From an uncultured Bacteroidales bacterium (lineage in GTDB: Bacteria; Bacteroidota; Bacteroidia; Bacteroidales; FEN-979), in NCBI GenBank assembly GCA_903885595.1, contig CAISJJ010000416.1, positions 1 to 44,979 of the forward strand: a DNA stretch of 44,979 nucleotides, in the 5' to 3' direction. Positions 25,633 to 34,502 of the stretch are shown piece after piece; position 1 is the stretch's first letter, and every line of letters starts with the position of its first letter. The notes under the pieces were generated by a model, which was not told where the DNA came from, did no database searches, and saw only the letters and a program-made list of their open reading frames with translations. Both the position numbers and the translations under genes were made by a program.

Positions 25633-28455
25633 TCACTCCGCATCTTCAACACACCTGAACCCAACCGTTGCATTGCGGTCAAGGCCTGGAGCCATCACCA
25701 GAAGCATTTCAGGATGGTCAACCGGTAAAGGACCTCCTGTTACATACCAGATACTCTGTGTGGGATGGTAATGACTTCCCCCGCGGATGATGTTGTAGTA
25801 ATAGCTCCCATTGTCATAAACATCGGCAGTCATCTGCCATACATTCCCGACGAGATCAATCACACCGAACGGACTGGCTCCCTTTGGAAATTTATTCACC
25901 GGTGTGGGAAAGTTAAGATTATAGTTGCAACGGGTCGAATCCATGTTATTCCCCCACGGATACTTGCGCATATCGGTGCCCTGGGCCGCATACTGCCATT
26001 CCTGCTCTGTTGGAAGCCTCTTCCCAACCCATTTTGCATAGGCCCTGGCATCGTCAAGATTCACATAAATCACAGGAAAGTCCCCGGTTCCTTCCGGTGG
26101 TGACCCATTCAGCCAATGCTTCAGGTAATTTGTCGTATCTTTCGGAATATAAGATGTTTGATGGATGAATGTATTGAATTGTTCATTGGTTGCCGGGTAT
26201 TGATCCATGAAGTATCGTTTCATTTCTATAGCAACCGTATCGCTGAAGTCGGGGAAAGGAATGAACGGATCGAGGGTATTCGGGTCGCGTTTTGTGTAAA
26301 AATTGAATTTCCCGGCTGGAATTTCAACCATTTCCCGCGGGACTTTTTTAGCAGGAGATGTCTTCTCCTTCTGGCTGATAAGCGCCGGGAATCCCAGACC
26401 GGGAATGATCACTGCCTCATCGAGCAATTCACTGCCATCAAAAAGCCGGACCACAACTTTTTCGAGAGGTCTTTTGAAAAGGCTGAGATAATCGATTGTT
26501 GTGTCAACCGCCGGGTAAACATATTGCTTTGAACGATATGTCGGATTTTCACCTGTCAGGATTACGCTATCGCCCTGGATACTCTTGATTTTCAACCTAC
26601 TGCCAGTCCGCTGAATGTTCAGCAACTTTGGGAATGCTGCGATACAGCCGACATTCCCTTCACGCCGCGTATTGAGCCAGGAGCGGTCAAACGCATCGAT
26701 TTTCACCGGGATGAAAACCCGGTCGCTTTTTGTTGCCGGTTTGACCTCCATGTGATTCCACAGGTCAATAAAATGATATTGGCTGATGATATCCTTCGCC
26801 TTTTGTGCCCCTGACGGATCCTTCAATTCGAACAGTATTCCGTTGCACCCTTCTGGATTGACAGAGTAAATCGTAAAAATCATTTTTCCCGGGGTATACC
26901 AGCTGTTTACATATACAGAATCAAGGAGTGTCGGCAGTAACGGAATGAAGGCATCATTGTGGAAGACCGATTTGTTCTCACGCAGGATCCGGGTCGTTAG
27001 TCCCAGGTATGCATACTCCTCCCCGATCCATTCCGGCCGACCGGGGCGCATGGTATTGATCTCCACACCGCAACCGTTGAAGAACGAAATAGCCAGTTCA
27101 CGGTGCAGGCGATCGTCGGCCAGCTGCAATACCCTGAAAATGGCAAAATCAGGTTTTATGAGTTTGTTCAGATTTAATGGAGGAGGCATTACCAGGGCAT
27201 CGTGCACCCTGCCGCTTACAATGCCAGGCATATCCTTAGGGACCGCCATTCCCTCGCTGTACATGATAATTCCCGGCTTTACTTTATCGGCTGTTGCCTG
27301 TAATTCCCTGCTTGACGAACCCCTTGTATCGAGTACGACGCCATCGGCATCAGTAGCACGCAACAAATCCTCCATCCCTAGTAGCAAATCCTCCTTACGG
27401 GTACCTTCATCCCACGGATTGAAAGAGATAAAAAACTTCTTCCCGGCTTTATGAGCAAAGTCAACCTGGTTTCGCAATTCCATCAGTCCACCAGGCAGAT
27501 CGCGGTACATATCCCACTGGTTACGCTGGTCTAGACCCAGTCTGGGCCACGTTGGCCAAAGTGTATAAATATCAAATCCACCCGTAAGCGAATCATATTC
27601 AAACAGGCTGTTATAGAATGTGTATTTCTGCTGTTTATAATCAAAGTATTTTTTATCCCAGGCGAACTGAAGTAACATGAGATACTTGTTTTTCATCCAG
27701 GACAGGTCACTGCGCCTGAACATGCTGTTGTCAAATTCGGGCAGGTCATACAGCCACCGTTCCCGGAACATCACCCTGAGGCCGGCATGCCAGTCGCCGG
27801 TATGAGTAGCGAACCAGATCGAATATTCAGCCCACCCTCCGGGTTTAAGCGTCACCATCCAACGGTCGATGTCGGTTTTATCCTTGTCACGCTGACCGCG
27901 TCGGGCAAGCGCTGTAAGCGAGCAGGTATCACTGAGGCTGAGATCAGCAAATCCCAGGTGCCAGGCATTATCGGGAAGCACAACACCCACAGGTCCGTAC
28001 CCGGGGCGGTATAGCCTGGAACGGCAAAGATAGCCGGGCCATTCTTTGGAGCCTGCAGCAGTGATGCAAACCTTGTCGTCGCTTTGGCCCAACGGTACCA
28101 GATTCTCAATCCGATGAATTCCCTTACCGCTATTCGTCAACCTGACAGTGTACTTCACATCCGGTTTGAAATCCGTTTCCATTACAACCCGGCCCTGGAT
28201 GCTATCGGCCAGGATAAAAAAAAGGGTATCATTTAACAAGGAAGAACTTTTGCATTTGTCGTAACGGATGCTGTCGACGACTACTGAAAAGAGCGGTTGA
28301 AGTTCAGGAAGGCTTATGATTCGATGTTTTTGTGTGGTAAACGATCTGACCAGGAACGGGCTAGCCTGATCAAAACCAATTTCCTGGATGGTATCCTGTG
28401 AGAATCCAGATACCTGAAATAGAATCAGAAAAAATAATAAAAAGATGACTTTCAA
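25633..28455 (-). CDS. Exported TIM-barrel glycosidase-like protein fused to a SUMF1/FGE-like domain
   Basis: This 940-residue protein has a Sec signal ending FSQ at residue 20. Residues about 220-480 look like a glycosidase-type TIM barrel (YTLWPTWPRLGLDQRNQWDMY, KKFFISFNPWDEG, DADGVVLDTRG, GIIMYSEGMAVP, FFNGCGVEINTM). A beta-rich region follows, and residues about 690-936 form a SUMF1/formylglycine-generating-enzyme fold: MVEIPAGKFNF, MDQYPATNEQFNTFI, PVIYVNLDDARAYAKWVGKRLPTE-type segments, YPWGNN, GVIDLVGNVWQM, RGGSHYH and VGFRC. The Cys pair used by true FGE is not seen in the last segment, so it is probably not a sulfatase activator. The domain may bind sugar or protein. The specific GH family is not recognised. 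Confidence 0.75.
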   Translation of the reverse strand: MKVIFLLFFLILFQVSGFSQDTIQEIGFDQASPFLVRSFTTQKHRIISLPELQPLFSVVVDSIRYDKCKSSSLLNDTLFFILADSIQGRVVMETDFKPDVKYTVRLTNSGKGIHRIENLVPLGQSDDKVCITAAGSKEWPGYLCRSRLYRPGYGPVGVVLPDNAWHLGFADLSLSDTCSLTALARRGQRDKDKTDIDRWMVTLKPGGWAEYSIWFATHTGDWHAGLRVMFRERWLYDLPEFDNSMFRRSDLSWMKNKYLMLLQFAWDKKYFDYKQQKYTFYNSLFEYDSLTGGFDIYTLWPTWPRLGLDQRNQWDMYRDLPGGLMELRNQVDFAHKAGKKFFISFNPWDEGTRKEDLLLGMEDLLRATDADGVVLDTRGSSSRELQATADKVKPGIIMYSEGMAVPKDMPGIVSGRVHDALVMPPPLNLNKLIKPDFAIFRVLQLADDRLHRELAISFFNGCGVEINTMRPGRPEWIGEEYAYLGLTTRILRENKSVFHNDAFIPLLPTLLDSVYVNSWYTPGKMIFTIYSVNPEGCNGILFELKDPSGAQKAKDIISQYHFIDLWNHMEVKPATKSDRVFIPVKIDAFDRSWLNTRREGNVGCIAAFPKLLNIQRTGSRLKIKSIQGDSVILTGENPTYRSKQYVYPAVDTTIDYLSLFKRPLEKVVVRLFDGSELLDEAVIIPGLGFPALISQKEKTSPAKKVPREMVEIPAGKFNFYTKRDPNTLDPFIPFPDFSDTVAIEMKRYFMDQYPATNEQFNTFIHQTSYIPKDTTNYLKHWLNGSPPEGTGDFPVIYVNLDDARAYAKWVGKRLPTEQEWQYAAQGTDMRKYPWGNNMDSTRCNYNLNFPTPVNKFPKGASPFGVIDLVGNVWQMTADVYDNGSYYYNIIRGGSHYHPTQSIWYVTGGPLPVDHPEMLLVMAPGLDRNATVGFRCVEDAE

Positions 28456-28515
28456 AATAATGCAGATTAATTACCGGAGCAAGAGTTTCAATGCAGTATT
28501 TTCTTTCAGTACTAA

Positions 28516-28608
28516 CCACATAGGAACATTAGGACATATTAGGGAAAAAAAACAGGTAAATTTTACGCCTAAAGTGAATTCTACTGTGTCCTGATGTGCC
28601 TATTGTTG
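28516..28608. repeat. Facing pair of 8-nt repeat arrays
   Basis: Octamers cacatagg, aacattag, gacatatt at 28517-28540 face ctgtgtcc, tgatgtgc, ctattgtt at 28584-28607. The arms pair imperfectly (about 17 of 21 aligned positions). They lie between the start of the TIM-barrel/SUMF1 gene and the end of ogt. Nothing else is seen in 28456-28633. Confidence 0.7.
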
Positions 28609-28633
28609 TATCAAAAGGCATCTGAGATGAGTT

Positions 28634-29125
28634 CTAAAGTTTTCCATAAAACAAATCCCGTTGGGAAAAGGCGTGTTCGTGTTCAAGCAGCCATTTCTTG
28701 CGTTTCAAACCGCCACGGTAGCCGACAAGTCTGCCGTTTGAACCGATCACCCGGTGGCAGGGAACAATCACCGAAACCGGGTTGTGCCCGTTGGCGCCTC
28801 CCACTGCCCTGAAAGCCTTGATGTTACCTGTTTTTTGAGCCAGTTCCAGGTATGAAATGGTGCTGCCATAAGGTATTTTCACCAGTTCATTCCAGACACT
28901 CAACTGAAACGGGGAGCCCTGCAGGTCGAGTTTGAGTTCAAATGACTGCCGGGTTCCGTGAAAGTATTCTTCGAGTTGCGTAATGCAGGTTCGCAGACAT
29001 GCAGGCACATGTTGCGGTTTGACCCTGAAATCAAGGAAATACAAGGTTCGTATCCCGTTTTCTGAGCCTGTTACCTCGAGATGCCCGATGGGTGTCTTAA
29101 GGAATGCCCGGTGCATCGGATTCAT
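28634..29125 (-). CDS. ogt: Methylated-DNA-[protein]-cysteine S-methyltransferase
   Basis: This 163-residue suicide repair protein removes the methyl group from O6-methylguanine in DNA by transfer to its own Cys. The acceptor Cys123 is in VIVPCHRVIG, preceded by the recognition segment AFRAVGGANGHNP, and followed by GRLVGYRGGLKRKKWLLEHE. The N-terminal ferredoxin-like part is short, as in Ogt rather than Ada. A second in-frame ATG (Met4, 29116) is possible. The start lies 1 bp from the stop of the upstream small membrane protein, so the two are probably co-transcribed. Confidence 0.95.
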   Translation of the reverse strand: MNPMHRAFLKTPIGHLEVTGSENGIRTLYFLDFRVKPQHVPACLRTCITQLEEYFHGTRQSFELKLDLQGSPFQLSVWNELVKIPYGSTISYLELAQKTGNIKAFRAVGGANGHNPVSVIVPCHRVIGSNGRLVGYRGGLKRKKWLLEHEHAFSQRDLFYGKL

Positions 29126-29126
29126 A

Positions 29127-29339
29127 TCATGATGTTTTTGCTTTCCTGCTTTTCCATGACAGGAACAGCATGATAAGTCCGAAAACCAGCATGCCGCAAC
29201 CTGACCAAAGGTTGACGTTGATGCCCAACGACCTGCTGTAAAGCAAAGTGTCGCCGCTTGTGATCAGGCCAAAAAAAGTGAGCAGTAATCCAAGGATCGA
29301 AAACATGAGGCCGATCGGAAACTTTATATCTATACCCAT
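29127..29339 (-). CDS. Small two-helix membrane protein
   Basis: This 70-residue protein has two hydrophobic helices, IGLMFSILGLLLTFFGLIT at about 9-27 and LWSGCGMLVFGLIMLFLSW at about 44-62, separated by a short polar loop (LLYSRSLGINVN) and ending in a basic tail. No enzymatic motif is present. It lies downstream of an SSS symporter in the same orientation and directly ahead of ogt. From memory, similar small proteins often accompany SSS symporters in Bacteroidota, so an accessory role is plausible but unproven. Confidence 0.7.
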   Translation of the reverse strand: MGIDIKFPIGLMFSILGLLLTFFGLITSGDTLLYSRSLGINVNLWSGCGMLVFGLIMLFLSWKSRKAKTS

Positions 29340-29361
29340 AAAAACAAATTATTGAATTATT

Positions 29362-29474
29362 TAATGCATGCTATGAAAACAATGCATGCTATGAAAAAGT
29401 TGAGTACTAATTGCAATGATCGATATTGTTCGCATTCCCTGCATTGTTTGCATTGTCTGCATTTCAGCATTCAG
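29362..29474. repeat. Short direct repeats between the symporter and the small membrane protein gene
   Basis: A 17-nt direct repeat (aatgcatgctatgaaaa) occurs twice at about 29362-29395. A 9-nt series gcattccct, gcattgttt, gcattgtct, then gcatttca and gcattca, runs from 29432 to 29474, up to the stop of the symporter gene. Unit size is longer than in the other arrays. Confidence 0.75.
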
Positions 29475-29476
29475 GT

Positions 29477-31210
29477 TTACCAGAACAAGATCGTTAAGAT
29501 GGTGCCTATGGTCAGGACCAGGATGGCCAGGGTGCTTGAACGTTTGTACCATGGTACATTGGATTCCACAACTTTAGGGGTTAAAACGTAAACCAGTCCT
29601 TTCAGGTCTTCGTCCGTTTTTTTCTGTTTGGTGATCAGCGACAACCCAACAGTTACGATGGCGCTCACGGAGAAGGCAATAATGGCGGTCCAGAAATTCT
29701 GGGCCATTTCAACCGGATAGGTATGAAGATTGGCGATCCACCCTCCTTTTACGAGGGTTGCAGCGCCCTCAGGCACTGTAAGACCATGGTGAAGCAACGC
29801 AACAAAGAGTCCGGACAGCAAGCCTGTGAAAGCGGCGTGCCCGGTGGTCCGTTTCCAGAACATTCCCAGAAAGATCACGGCGAACAACGGTGCATTGATC
29901 ATGGAAAAGATGGTTTGAAGAAAGTCCATGATATTCCCGAACAAACTTGCCAGGTAAGCGGCGGCTATGCTGACGATCACGCCAAAGACCGTTGCCATGC
30001 GACCGACGAACAGGTAATGCTTGTCGTCAGCAGCTTTATCTTTGGTAAGAGGGCGGATGTAACTCTGGTAAATGTCATAGGTCCACACCGTGTTGAATGC
30101 TGAAACATTTCCGGCCATTCCCGACATGAATGAAGCCAGCAGCGCGGTGATGCCCAATCCGAGCACGCCGGCCGGCAGGTATTGTTTCAGCAGGGCGATG
30201 ATGGTATAATCATAATTGTAATGCCCCGGTGAAATTTCAGGCAGGGTAAAACCGGATCCCTGTTTATTTAACAAAACAAGGGCAGCAATTCCGGGAACGA
30301 TGATGAGGAAAGGAATGAACATCTTCGGTAATGCTCCGATAAGGGGAGTATTCCTTGCTGCTGTTGGCGATTCGGCCGACATGGCACGTTGTACGATCAG
30401 GAAGTTGGTGCACCAGTACCCGAATGAAAGGACGAATCCAAGTCCGGCCGCGATGCCATACCATTCTACCCCCAGCGGATTTGCTGTTGCCGAGCCGGTA
30501 TATTTCCAGGTGGTGGTCCAGGTATCGGGAGCGAACCCTTTGGCACTTACGATCGGCGCCAGTTGTTCCTTCATCCCCGACCATCCGCCAAGGTCCTGGA
30601 GGGCCAGCAGAACGATCGGCAGCAACCCGATGACAATGATAAAAAACTGCAGAACTTCATTATAAATTGCAGAGGAAAGACCTCCCAGGTAGGTATATCC
30701 GAGCACGATGGCGGCGGAAAGGACCAGGCTCAGGTGGAAGTTCCAGCCCAGCACCTTTTCCATCAGGATGGCCAGTGCATACATGGATATCCCGGATGCC
30801 AGGATTGTCATCACGGCAAAGAGGATGGCATTCAGTCCGCGGGTCTTTTCATCAAACCTCAGTTTCAGGTATTCGGGAACCGACCGGGCTTTTGATCCGT
30901 AATAAAAAGGCATCATGAACAAAGCCAGGAAGACCATGGCCGGGATTGCTCCAACCCAGTAGAAGTGTGTCGTAAGCATGCCGTATTTGGCTCCCGATCC
31001 GGTCATACCCATCACCTCCAACGCGCCAAGGTTGGTGGAGATAAATGCCAGACCAGCAACCCATGCCGGCATCGATCGCCCGGCTTCAAGAAATGCATTG
31101 GCATCTTTCATATAGCGCTTCAGCGCCCATCCGATACCCAGCACGAATACAAAGTAAACGATCATGACGGTGTAGTCGATCCAACTCAGTGTAAAACCAG
31201 TGTCAATCAT
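29477..31210 (-). CDS. Sodium:solute symporter (SSS family)
   Basis: This 577-residue inner-membrane transporter has about 13-14 hydrophobic helices. Segments such as SWIDYTVMIVYFVFVLGIGW, FLEAGRSMPAWVAGLAFISTN, SVPEYLKLRF, YTYLGGLSSAIYNEVLQFF and a domain with MAGNVSAFNTVWTYDIYQSYIRP are typical of SGLT-like SSS proteins. It imports a small solute with Na+, most likely a sugar by similarity to the SGLT branch; this is inferred. A possible -7 box TAAATTTG on the minus strand at 31276-31269 lies 59 bp from the start. The gene leads a likely transcript with the small membrane protein and ogt. Confidence 0.92.
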   Translation of the reverse strand: MIDTGFTLSWIDYTVMIVYFVFVLGIGWALKRYMKDANAFLEAGRSMPAWVAGLAFISTNLGALEVMGMTGSGAKYGMLTTHFYWVGAIPAMVFLALFMMPFYYGSKARSVPEYLKLRFDEKTRGLNAILFAVMTILASGISMYALAILMEKVLGWNFHLSLVLSAAIVLGYTYLGGLSSAIYNEVLQFFIIVIGLLPIVLLALQDLGGWSGMKEQLAPIVSAKGFAPDTWTTTWKYTGSATANPLGVEWYGIAAGLGFVLSFGYWCTNFLIVQRAMSAESPTAARNTPLIGALPKMFIPFLIIVPGIAALVLLNKQGSGFTLPEISPGHYNYDYTIIALLKQYLPAGVLGLGITALLASFMSGMAGNVSAFNTVWTYDIYQSYIRPLTKDKAADDKHYLFVGRMATVFGVIVSIAAAYLASLFGNIMDFLQTIFSMINAPLFAVIFLGMFWKRTTGHAAFTGLLSGLFVALLHHGLTVPEGAATLVKGGWIANLHTYPVEMAQNFWTAIIAFSVSAIVTVGLSLITKQKKTDEDLKGLVYVLTPKVVESNVPWYKRSSTLAILVLTIGTILTILFW

Positions 31211-31268
31211 TTTTTCAGGTTTTGTTTTTTGTTTATTCTTGGGAAATTATCATTAAGGTTGCTATTCT

Positions 31269-31276
31269 CAAATTTA
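31269..31276 (-). promoter_or_regulatory. Putative -7 box for the SSS symporter
   Basis: Minus-strand TAAATTTG fits TAnnTTTG. No clear -33 partner is seen. It shares the divergent gap 31211-31476 with the promoter of the phosphoesterase. Confidence 0.3.
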
Positions 31277-31411
31277 TAAACCCTGCGAACTCTGCGCATT
31301 CTATGCATTCATTACGATAAAGATTTAACCACAAAGGGCGCAAAGGTTTTCGTATAGTAAGTAAAGCCACATTCTATATCCTGCTCAGGTGATACATATC
31401 CAGCAAACAAA

Positions 31412-31444
31412 TTTAGAAGTATATTTTTATTAACGGTAACTTTG
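31412..31444 (+). promoter_or_regulatory. Putative promoter for the metallophosphoesterase
   Basis: TAACTTTG at 31437-31444 fits TAnnTTTG, with TTTAG at 31412-31416 and a 20-bp spacer. It lies 33 bp from the TTG start at 31477. Confidence 0.5.
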
Positions 31445-31476
31445 GCCACGAAAAATAAACAAAAGGAAAAGAAACA

Positions 31477-32634
31477 TTGAAAACAAGCGCTTTCATTATC
31501 TTTTTTACCATTGTCCTGATCATTTACGGGCTGGTTAACAGTTACATCTTTATTCGTGGGTTGCAGGCAATCCCGACAGGTTCGTCCTGGAGGGGCTGGT
31601 ATATTGCAGCATTCTGGAGCATTGCATTTACCTTTGTGCTTGCAAGATTTATGGAGCGGGCCTATCCGTGCGCCTTTACCGGGGTGATCACCTGGATCGG
31701 TTCGTTCTGGCTTGCATTCATGTTATACTTTATCCTGGTTGCTTTGTTCATCGACCTTGCCCGGGTGATCAACCATTTCTTTCACATCTTCCCCGGATCA
31801 TTCTACACGGACTACCAGCAAACCAAGCTGATCGTTTTATACAGTTCCATGGCCCTGGTTACCCTTGTCGTTGCCGGAGGTTTCCTCAATGCACGTATTC
31901 CGCGGATAAAGAAAATGGAGCTGCATGTTCCGAAAAGTGTCCAGGGAGAAAAGTCACTGAACATCGTGATGGCATCGGACATTCACCTGGGAACGATCAT
32001 CGCGAAGCGTAAGGCAAACAGGCTGGTTGAAACGATCAACAGCCTTGATCCCGACATTGTTCTTTTTGCCGGCGATGTGGTGGATGAAGACCTCGCCCCG
32101 GTGATCAACAACAATCTCGGCGCTAACCTGCTGCAGATCAAATCGAAGCTTGGCGTATATGCCATCACCGGGAACCATGAATACATCGGCGGTGTTGAAC
32201 CAGCGGTAAAGTACCTCCAGGAACATGGCATTACGGTTTTGCGTGACACTGCCCTGCTGATCGACCGGCGGTTTTACCTGGTAGGGCGCGAAGACCGTGA
32301 CCGGTCAAGATTTTCCGGTAAAAAGCGGTTGGAACTGAACGACCTGATGCAGGATGTCGATCGCTCGCGCCCGGTTATCCTGATGGACCACCAGCCCTTC
32401 AACCTGGAACGCACTGTTGAGCAAGGTGTTGATCTCCAGCTTTCCGGACACACCCACCACGGGCAGTTATGGCCGTTCAACTATATTACAACCGCCATCT
32501 ATGAGATCAGCAGCGGTTATAAACTGATCGGGAAAACTCATGTTTTTGTTTCCAACGGCTTTGGTACCTGGGGTCCGCCGGTCAGACTGGGCAACCGGCC
32601 TGAAATTGTTCAGATTAAACTAATTTTTGATTAA
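31477..32634 (+). CDS. Membrane-bound metallophosphoesterase
   Basis: This 385-residue protein starts with TTG at 31477, preceded by aaaaggaaaag. Four hydrophobic helices occupy about residues 5-140. The calcineurin-like phosphoesterase domain follows with all metal motifs: VMASDIHLG, LFAGDVVDED, ITGNHEY, ILMDHQP and LSGHTHHGQLWP. Family members such as YaeI/YkuE cleave phosphoester bonds of lipids or nucleotides; the domain here would face one side of the inner membrane. Six base pairs separate it from the M23 peptidase gene, so a shared envelope-related transcript is likely. Confidence 0.92.
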   Translation: MKTSAFIIFFTIVLIIYGLVNSYIFIRGLQAIPTGSSWRGWYIAAFWSIAFTFVLARFMERAYPCAFTGVITWIGSFWLAFMLYFILVALFIDLARVINHFFHIFPGSFYTDYQQTKLIVLYSSMALVTLVVAGGFLNARIPRIKKMELHVPKSVQGEKSLNIVMASDIHLGTIIAKRKANRLVETINSLDPDIVLFAGDVVDEDLAPVINNNLGANLLQIKSKLGVYAITGNHEYIGGVEPAVKYLQEHGITVLRDTALLIDRRFYLVGREDRDRSRFSGKKRLELNDLMQDVDRSRPVILMDHQPFNLERTVEQGVDLQLSGHTHHGQLWPFNYITTAIYEISSGYKLIGKTHVFVSNGFGTWGPPVRLGNRPEIVQIKLIFD

Positions 32635-32640
32635 CGCAAA

Positions 32641-33867
32641 ATGTTGAAACCATCACTAAAGATATATTCCCTTGCAGCGGTATTTCTTGTACTGGCCATC
32701 GTCGTGATTATCGGTCTCTTTTTCCCATTTTCAGGCCAATTGAGCAAAACACGTACACCAGCAGTCCATCCAAAAAAAGCCTATAAAATCGGGCTGGACA
32801 GCCTTGATATCATTTATGGGAAAGTTGCTGACAATCAAAATCTTTCATCCATCCTTTCTGCACATATTTCGGATGTTGCGATTGATAAAATTGCAAAGGA
32901 GACCAGGAGCATATTCGATGTGCGGAAAATAAGGTCAGGAAATACCTATGCAAGAATCTTCACCAAAGATTCGGCACGGCGTACACTGTATTTTATTTAC
33001 GAGATCAACGCCATTGATTTTGTTGTTTACGACTTCAGGGATTCATTAAAGGTCTATCTTGATAAGAAGAAGGTTACCAGACTTGTTAAAACAGCAAGTG
33101 GAACCATAAAAAGTTCACTCTGGAATTGCTTTGCTGAGAATAAGCTCGATGTAAATCTCGGACAGGCACTTTCGGATGTGTATGCCTGGACTGTTGATTT
33201 TTATGGTTTGCAAAAGGGGGACAATTTCAAGGTAATTTACGAAGAGGTTTACGTTGATGGTAAAATGGTTGGGATTGACCGGATCCTGGCATCGAACTTT
33301 CAGAGCAATGGCAAAAATATTCATGCATATTATTTTCTACAGGGCGGGAAGGGCTCTTATTTTGATGAGAATGGACAAAGTCTGCAACGTTCATTTCTGA
33401 AAGCGCCCCTGAAATTTTCGCGTATCAGTTCCCGTTTTTCACGTTCGCGTATGCACCCGATCCTGCGAATTGCCCGGCCTCATTTCGGGGTTGATTATTC
33501 TGCTCCACGCGGCACACCTGTGGTTGCCCTTGGCGATGGCACTATTAACAAGCTGGGGTTTCACGGAGGATATGGCCGGTTTATCAGTATCCGTCACAAT
33601 TCTGTGTATACCACAACCTATGCCCATCTATCGGGTTATGCAAAAGGATTAAAAGCAGGCAGTCATGTGCAGCAAGGCCAATTTATTGGTTATGTCGGCA
33701 GCAGCGGACTGTCAACCGGTGCACATCTCGATTTCCGGGTATACCGCAACGGGTCTCCCACCGATCCCTTAAAACTTGAATCGCCTCCCGCCCGTCCTGT
33801 TGAGGCGAAAGATCTTGCAAGATTCAAACAGTTGGTCACCAAGATGAACCTCGAACTGAAGAAATAG
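32641..33867 (+). CDS. M23-family peptidase, membrane-anchored
   Basis: This 408-residue protein has an N-terminal membrane helix (LAAVFLVLAIVVIIGLFF), a middle region of about 240 residues similar to the N-terminal domains of Bacteroidota envelope M23 proteins, and a C-terminal LytM/M23 domain: HFGVDYSAPRGTPVVALGDG, GGYGRFISIRH, YAHLSGYAKGLKAG and GAHLDFRVYRNG. The zinc-binding HxxxD is present. The usual HxH is HLD here, with Asp in the second position; I recall this as common in Bacteroidota M23 proteins, so activity may be kept. It probably cuts peptidoglycan cross-links. It directly follows the metallophosphoesterase. Confidence 0.9.
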   Translation: MLKPSLKIYSLAAVFLVLAIVVIIGLFFPFSGQLSKTRTPAVHPKKAYKIGLDSLDIIYGKVADNQNLSSILSAHISDVAIDKIAKETRSIFDVRKIRSGNTYARIFTKDSARRTLYFIYEINAIDFVVYDFRDSLKVYLDKKKVTRLVKTASGTIKSSLWNCFAENKLDVNLGQALSDVYAWTVDFYGLQKGDNFKVIYEEVYVDGKMVGIDRILASNFQSNGKNIHAYYFLQGGKGSYFDENGQSLQRSFLKAPLKFSRISSRFSRSRMHPILRIARPHFGVDYSAPRGTPVVALGDGTINKLGFHGGYGRFISIRHNSVYTTTYAHLSGYAKGLKAGSHVQQGQFIGYVGSSGLSTGAHLDFRVYRNGSPTDPLKLESPPARPVEAKDLARFKQLVTKMNLELKK

Positions 33868-33871
33868 TGCT

Positions 33872-34381
33872 TTAATTTTCGCGGGTAAACGGATGTTCAT
33901 TTTTCCACATTTTCCAGACGAGAAATATAGGAAAGAGAAACCAGGGGGCGTTGGCGATGGTCACAATGACGATAGAACCGGATGCATGGGGTCCCCAGAA
34001 TTCTTCACTCATGATGATGAACACATTGGTAAAGAGTATGGACGAATAGATAATGGTTGGTATACGAATCCACTCCTTCCCCTTAATGAATGAATAAATG
34101 GCAAAAGCATAGTAGGGTCCGAAAAAAACTACATCGAGCCAGATAGTGGCCTTCCACCATGTCGGACGTGCCCACTGCAATGGATCAAAACTGCTGCCCC
34201 ACCAATGAACCATGTCGACCAGGAAAGGCAGTGGCCACAAAGGATACTGAAAATCATCCGGGTTCTTAATTACAAGCTGCTCAAGATCAACTACATAGGT
34301 TATATAAAACAAATTCAGAAAGAAAAATGCAAGATAAATGTAATCGGTTTTACGTTCTTTTAAAGGGATGGTTTGTCTCAT
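33872..34381 (-). CDS. EXPERA-domain-like four-helix membrane protein
   Basis: This 169-residue protein has four hydrophobic helices: at about 14-32, 83-103, 112-130 and 137-158. The pattern of aromatic and charged residues, with FLVDMVHWWG, ARPTWWKATIWLDVVFFGPYYAFAIYSF, IMSEEFWGPHASG and a C-terminal FPIFLVWKMW, resembles EXPERA proteins (TMEM97/emopamil-binding protein group). These bind or isomerise sterol-like ligands in eukaryotes; the bacterial role is unknown. It converges with the M23 gene 4 bp away and is preceded by an 8-nt repeat array. Confidence 0.65.
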   Translation of the reverse strand: MRQTIPLKERKTDYIYLAFFFLNLFYITYVVDLEQLVIKNPDDFQYPLWPLPFLVDMVHWWGSSFDPLQWARPTWWKATIWLDVVFFGPYYAFAIYSFIKGKEWIRIPTIIYSSILFTNVFIIMSEEFWGPHASGSIVIVTIANAPWFLFPIFLVWKMWKNEHPFTREN

Positions 34382-34421
34382 GATTTGAAGATTTGAAGAT
34401 TTGAGGATTTGGAGATTTGAG
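34382..34421. repeat. 8-nt tandem repeat array (gatttgaa)
   Basis: Five units: gatttgaa, gatttgaa, gatttgag, gatttgga, gatttgag. It begins directly at the start codon of the EXPERA-like gene. Same word as at 979-1018. Confidence 0.9.
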
Positions 34422-34502
34422 GGTGTTATTTTTGATTAATATAATATAAATATAATAAGGTATTATGGCATTGTGTATGGTATCATATTGAATATTTTCG
34501 GG

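Noticed and set aside
29352..29591. Small plus-strand frame across the 29.4 kb repeats
   Set aside because: It is made of the short repeats and the antisense of the symporter end.
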